From Asaia bogorensis (lineage in GTDB: Bacteria; Pseudomonadota; Alphaproteobacteria; Acetobacterales; Acetobacteraceae), in contig CAMDAM010000002.1 in NCBI GenBank assembly GCA_945888575.1, positions 1 through 45,300 on the forward strand: a stretch of DNA of 45,300 nucleotides, read 5' to 3'. Position 1 is the stretch's first letter, and every line of letters starts with the position of its first letter. The translations under genes and the position numbers were made by a program. Shown piece by piece: positions 42,503 to 45,300 of the stretch. The notes below the pieces were generated by a model. The model saw only the letters and a list, made by a program, of their open reading frames with translations, searched no databases and was not told the origin of the DNA.

Positions 42503-42523
42503 CCCGCCGCCGTCACATTCTCG

Positions 42524-42556
42524 CAAGCAGGGCCAGGCAACAGCCTGCCTTGCTTG
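42524..42556 (+). terminator. Imperfect hairpin after the dioxygenase gene
   Basis: CAAGCAGGGCCAGGC can pair with GCCTGCCTTGCTTG across an AACA loop with one bulge and one mismatch. It lies 21 bases after the stop and lacks a strong T-run (TCGCCGG follows). A terminator is likely but unproven. Confidence 0.45.
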
Positions 42557-42583
42557 TCGCCGGATCAGTTGCTCTTCTAAAAT
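42554..42583 (+). promoter_or_regulatory. Sigma-70 type promoter candidate
   Basis: TTGTCG (42554-42559), an 18-base spacer and TAAAAT (42578-42583) give a reasonable -35/-10 pair. Transcription would start near 42590. It precedes the four-helix membrane protein gene. Confidence 0.4.
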
Positions 42584-42586
42584 AAC

Positions 42587-42609
42587 CGCTCCTCGCAACA
42601 GCAGGAGCG
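42587..42609 (+). promoter_or_regulatory. Hairpin that hides the ribosome binding site
   Basis: CGCTCCT (42587-42593) is complementary to AGGAGCG (42603-42609), with a 9-base loop. The right arm contains AGGAG, the ribosome binding site of the GTG at 42615. If the RNA starts before 42587 the site would be masked. The predicted start near 42590 would clip the left arm, so start-site choice might set translation. Confidence 0.4.
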
Positions 42610-42614
42610 CTCCG

Positions 42615-43961
42615 GTGAACCAGCCCGATATCGGCAAAAACGGTCCCGGCGCCCCCGCCGGCCATCTCCAGCCAGACATCAGCTACCTGCTATCCCTCAA
42701 GGCGGAGGTGCGCCTCCTCATCCGCACCGTCGCCGGCGATCCCGACAAATCGCTCTCCAAGATCGCAGTGGACTGGACAGACGCCGGCCAGTCCGTGCGC
42801 CTGGATTATGCCGCCATCGTCCAGGCCATCTCCCAGCCCGCACCGCCGGTCGAGATCGACCTGCTGACCCTCATCGGCAAGCTGCAGGTCATCCGCGACG
42901 AGCTGACCAACGCCGTCAAGCCCGCCACCGGCCTCAGCATCGCCTATACCGCCCTCGTCGCCGGCAACCAGCGCGGCACCGGCGCGCAATCCGCCTACGG
43001 CCTCGCCCAGGATGCCTTCGCCGGGCTCGCCGGGCCCGCCCGGCAGCACCGCGTGTCCATCATGCTGCTCAGCGTCCTGGCGATCATGCTCGCCTTCTTC
43101 GCCTCGTGGGAGGCCACGAAGGCCTCGCTCGGCAAAAGCCTCCTGCTCACGCTGGAACCGCTGCGCACCCAGCAGGCCGTCATCACCGCCGAGAAACTGA
43201 AACTCGAAATGCGGATCGATGCCGCGGCCGCCCTCGCCGCCGCCACCCCCACTGCCCCCCCCTCTGGCACCCCCTCTGGCACCCCCACTACCACGCCCAC
43301 CGCCACGCCCCACTCCGACCTGCACCTGCCGCTCTGCGAGCGCGACCGCCTGCTGGCTCTCAACTTCAAGCTCGCGCAAGACGAGCTGCGCCGCTTCAAC
43401 GAATCCTGGCCCGATGTCGTCGGCGGCCTGTTCAAGCCCGTGGCACGCTGGGCCGGCCATACGATGGCCTTCGCGGACTGGGCCATCACCCGGGTGCTTC
43501 CCATCCCCCCGTCCGAGTCCGCCGCCACCACCTGCACCGGCTGCGCCGAAGCGGCCCGGTCCGACGATATCGAATTCCGCATCGCGCCGATCATCCAGGT
43601 GATCGTCAGCTACATCCTGCCGTTCACGCTCGGGATCGTCGGCTCCCTGCTGTTCGTCCTGCTCGATCACTACACGCGCATGCGCGCCAACCTGCTGGTG
43701 CCGCGCGATCTCGCCCTGTCGCATCTGCGCGTCATCCTGGGCATCGTCGTGGCCGTCTGCATCAGCCTGCTCATCACCGGCTCCGTCGGCCCCGCCGCCC
43801 CCATCCAGCCATTGCCGACCGGCTCCGCCGCCCCCAGCACCCTGGTCGGCACCCTCACCCTCTCGGCAAGCCTGATCGCGTTCCTGGCCGGCTTCGGCGC
43901 CGAAGCCGTGTTCTCCCTGCTGCAAACACTGGTGCAACGGGTGTTCGCGCCGCCAAAGTGA
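42615..43961 (+). CDS. Hypothetical membrane protein with four membrane segments
   Basis: This 448-residue protein starts at GTG with AGGAG 7 bases upstream. Residues 1-145 are soluble and mainly helical. Membrane segments are near 146-165, 324-350, 371-390 and 408-430. Between the first two lies a coiled-coil-like part (EKLKLEMRIDAAAALAAA) and a Thr/Pro tandem repeat (GTPSGTPTTTPTATP, about 219-232). A CTGC cysteine pair lies at 307-310. No family is recognised. It converges on the GNAT genes, 7 bases apart. Confidence 0.7.
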   Translation: MNQPDIGKNGPGAPAGHLQPDISYLLSLKAEVRLLIRTVAGDPDKSLSKIAVDWTDAGQSVRLDYAAIVQAISQPAPPVEIDLLTLIGKLQVIRDELTNAVKPATGLSIAYTALVAGNQRGTGAQSAYGLAQDAFAGLAGPARQHRVSIMLLSVLAIMLAFFASWEATKASLGKSLLLTLEPLRTQQAVITAEKLKLEMRIDAAAALAAATPTAPPSGTPSGTPTTTPTATPHSDLHLPLCERDRLLALNFKLAQDELRRFNESWPDVVGGLFKPVARWAGHTMAFADWAITRVLPIPPSESAATTCTGCAEAARSDDIEFRIAPIIQVIVSYILPFTLGIVGSLLFVLLDHYTRMRANLLVPRDLALSHLRVILGIVVAVCISLLITGSVGPAAPIQPLPTGSAAPSTLVGTLTLSASLIAFLAGFGAEAVFSLLQTLVQRVFAPPK

Positions 43962-43968
43962 CCCTGGG

Positions 43969-44529
43969 CTATTCGCCCTTCCCCCACTCCCGCTCCAGCA
44001 GCCCATACACGCAGTCATCCCGCCACGCCCCACCCAGGAACAGCGTCTCCCGCAGCACCCCCTCCAGCCGGAACCCGAACCGCTCCACCATCCGGCGGGA
44101 GGCTACGTTCTCCGGGTCGATCACCGCCTGCACCCGGTGCAGCCGCGCCTCCCCGAAGCAATACCCCAGCAGCGCCCCCACCGCCTCGGTGGCCACGCCG
44201 CGCCCCCACCAGGCGGGCGCGATCATGTAGCCGATCTCCGCGCGGCGCTCGCCCATCTCGGCATTGTGGTAGTTCACCATGCCGATGCACCGGTCGCTCC
44301 CGGCCTCGGCCACCGCCCACACCAGCCGGCGCTTCGGCGTGAACGCCATGCACCGCCGCACCACCCGCTCCGTCTCGCTCCGCCGCCGATGCGCCGGCCG
44401 GTTCCAGAACCGCATGGCCTCGGCATCGCCGTAGCATTCATGCATGGCGTCCACGTCCTCCAGCCGAAACGGCCGCAGGCGCAACCGCGGCGTGGCAAGA
44501 GTCGGATGGGGCGCGGAAGCCTGGGACAT
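43969..44529 (-). CDS. GNAT family N-acetyltransferase
   Basis: This 186-residue protein of the RimJ/RimL-like type has LATPRLRLRPFRLEDVDAMHECY near the start. MVNYHNAEMGERRAEIGYMI is followed by the acetyl-CoA loop WWGRGVATEAVGALLGYCF and NVASRRMVERFGFRLEGVLRE. It likely acetylates an amino group on a protein N-terminus or a small molecule. ATG 44529 is chosen since the domain begins there. It is a tandem paralogue of the next gene and lies 17 bases after it in the transcript direction. Confidence 0.88.
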   Translation of the reverse strand: MSQASAPHPTLATPRLRLRPFRLEDVDAMHECYGDAEAMRFWNRPAHRRRSETERVVRRCMAFTPKRRLVWAVAEAGSDRCIGMVNYHNAEMGERRAEIGYMIAPAWWGRGVATEAVGALLGYCFGEARLHRVQAVIDPENVASRRMVERFGFRLEGVLRETLFLGGAWRDDCVYGLLEREWGKGE

Positions 44530-44546
44530 GGTGCTGGCAGTTCCTT

Positions 44547-45113
44547 CTACGCCTTGTCCAACCCAGCACCCCACTCCGGTGCCAACAGCCCATACAGCAC
44601 CGCATCCCGCCACGTTCCGCTCACCAGCTGGGCGTCCCGCAGCACCCCTTCGGCCCGGAACCCCAACCGCTCCACCAGCCTGCGGGAGGCGGCATTCTCC
44701 GGGTGGATCAGCGCCTGCAGCCGGTGCAGCCCCATCGTCCCGATGCAATGCCCGATCAGCGCCGAAACCGCCTCGCGCCCCACGCCCTGGCCCTGCCTGT
44801 CGCGCCGGATGATGTAGCCGATCTCAGCACTCCGGTGCCGCGCGCTGGCATTGTGGTAGTTCACCATCCCCACGCAGCCATCCGTCGCGCCGTCCGCCAC
44901 CGCCCACACCCGCCACCCAGCGGGCGCGGGGTCCATCGCCCAGCGCACCGCCCGCTCCGTCTCGTCCCGCGTGGCATTCGCCGGCCGGTCCCAGAACCGC
45001 ATCGCCTCCACGTCGCCGTAGCAGCCGTGGATCGCGTCCACGTCGTCGATCCGGAACGGCCGCAGAACCAGCCGTGCCGTCGCCAGAACCGGATGCGTCG
45101 CTGCGTCCTGCAC
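44547..45113 (-). CDS. GNAT family N-acetyltransferase, tandem paralogue
   Basis: This 188-residue protein starts at GTG 45113. The same domain order as its neighbour is clear: LATARLVLRPFRIDDVDAIHGCY, MVNYHNASARHRSAEIGYII, RQGQGVGREAVSALIGHCIG and NAASRRLVERLGFRAEGVLRD. The acetyl-CoA loop Q/RxxGxG/A is intact. Similarity along the whole length shows a local duplication; differences in the middle suggest separate substrates. It follows the cupin gene by 10 bases. Confidence 0.88.
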   Translation of the reverse strand: MQDAATHPVLATARLVLRPFRIDDVDAIHGCYGDVEAMRFWDRPANATRDETERAVRWAMDPAPAGWRVWAVADGATDGCVGMVNYHNASARHRSAEIGYIIRRDRQGQGVGREAVSALIGHCIGTMGLHRLQALIHPENAASRRLVERLGFRAEGVLRDAQLVSGTWRDAVLYGLLAPEWGAGLDKA

Positions 45114-45123
45114 CTCGGTGCGC

Positions 45124-45300
45124 CTAGCCGCGCCGATACTGGTCGTCGTCCACCTTCTCCATCCAGTCCACGCTCTTGCCGTCCAGCTTCTCCTGGATGG
45201 CGATATGGCTCATCCCCGTCGTCGCGGTCGCGCCATGCCAGTGCTTCTCTCCGGGCGGAAACCACACCACGTCGCCAGGCCGGATCTCCTCCACGGCGCC
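45124..45300 (-). CDS. Cupin domain protein, C-terminal part only
   Basis: The frame continues beyond the window edge; 58 residues are visible. [22 protein letters not shown] carries the cupin metal-binding histidines. The ending [19 protein letters not shown] then DDDQYRRG matches a group often annotated as (R)-mandelonitrile lyase-type or plain cupin proteins. Enzyme activity cannot be judged from this fragment. It is likely co-transcribed with the two GNAT genes. Confidence 0.85.
   Translation of the reverse strand, partial: GAVEEIRPGDVVWFPPGEKHWHGATATTGMSHIAIQEKLDGKSVDWMEKVDDDQYRRG

Noticed and set aside
43250-43310. Short tandem repeat (CCCCTCTGGCA-like units)
   Set aside because: It is inside a coding gene and encodes a Gly-Thr-Pro linker; nothing suggests a CRISPR or mobile element.
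1-45300. CRISPR arrays, tRNA or rRNA genes, insertion sequences, phage genes
   Set aside because: No direct-repeat/spacer pattern, transposase or integrase motif, or tRNA-like fold was seen on either strand. A tRNAscan and ISfinder search would settle it.

Overview
The window is about 70% GC, densely packed, and reads as alphaproteobacterial chromosome. The Hint-domain surface-type protein, the DUF1127 protein, GlnD, the AapJ-type binding protein, the CaiB/BaiF and dipeptide-type ABC genes and a PEP-CTERM protein together suggest an Acetobacteraceae-like environmental heterotroph. That placement is inference, since no rRNA or tRNA gene is present.

Layout: 9-1364 holds a PEP-CTERM exported protein and a basic hypothetical. 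1469-2653 is a class III CoA-transferase. 2847-11763 is a seven-gene peptide/opine-type ABC operon: two permeases, three tandem paralogous binding proteins and two ATPases. A foldable leader (2694-2831) precedes it. 11860-15078 is the ATP-grasp / alpha-E / transglutaminase trio, preceded by a good sigma-54 type -24/-12 site, then a small cysteine-rich exported protein. 15533-18087 holds two divergent MFS transporters. 18092-21622 (minus) holds an exported hypothetical and glnD.

22107-30203 is the least explained part. A five-gene run (22151-26394) encodes a membrane coiled-coil protein, a phosphate-binding-like exported protein, an exported helical protein, a 144-residue protein and a DUF4239 (bestrophin-like) membrane protein. 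A minus-strand membrane gene follows. Then comes a translationally coupled set (27066-30203): exported protein, small membrane protein, beta-carbonic-anhydrase-like protein and MlaA-like protein. The C-terminal domain of the carbonic-anhydrase-like protein is the same domain as the stand-alone 144-residue protein, which ties the two runs together. 30275-34439 holds polar amino acid uptake parts (two binding domains, two permease domains, no ATPase) around a methyltransferase.

34574-45300 is mostly housekeeping and accessory genes: ndk, an ABC-F ATPase, the Hint protein, a YbaK-type tRNA deacylase coupled to an acetylpolyamine/histone deacetylase, LysR divergent from DUF1127, a phytanoyl-CoA dioxygenase-like enzyme, a four-TM hypothetical, two tandem GNAT acetyltransferases and the end of a cupin gene.

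The most distinctive non-coding signal is a family of three AT-rich composite palindromes (7901-8028, 34448-34571, 41435-41560). Each begins a few bases after a stop codon. The flanks are nearly identical, while the central stem changes sequence and stays self-complementary. They look like large two-way terminator or REP/MITE-like elements.
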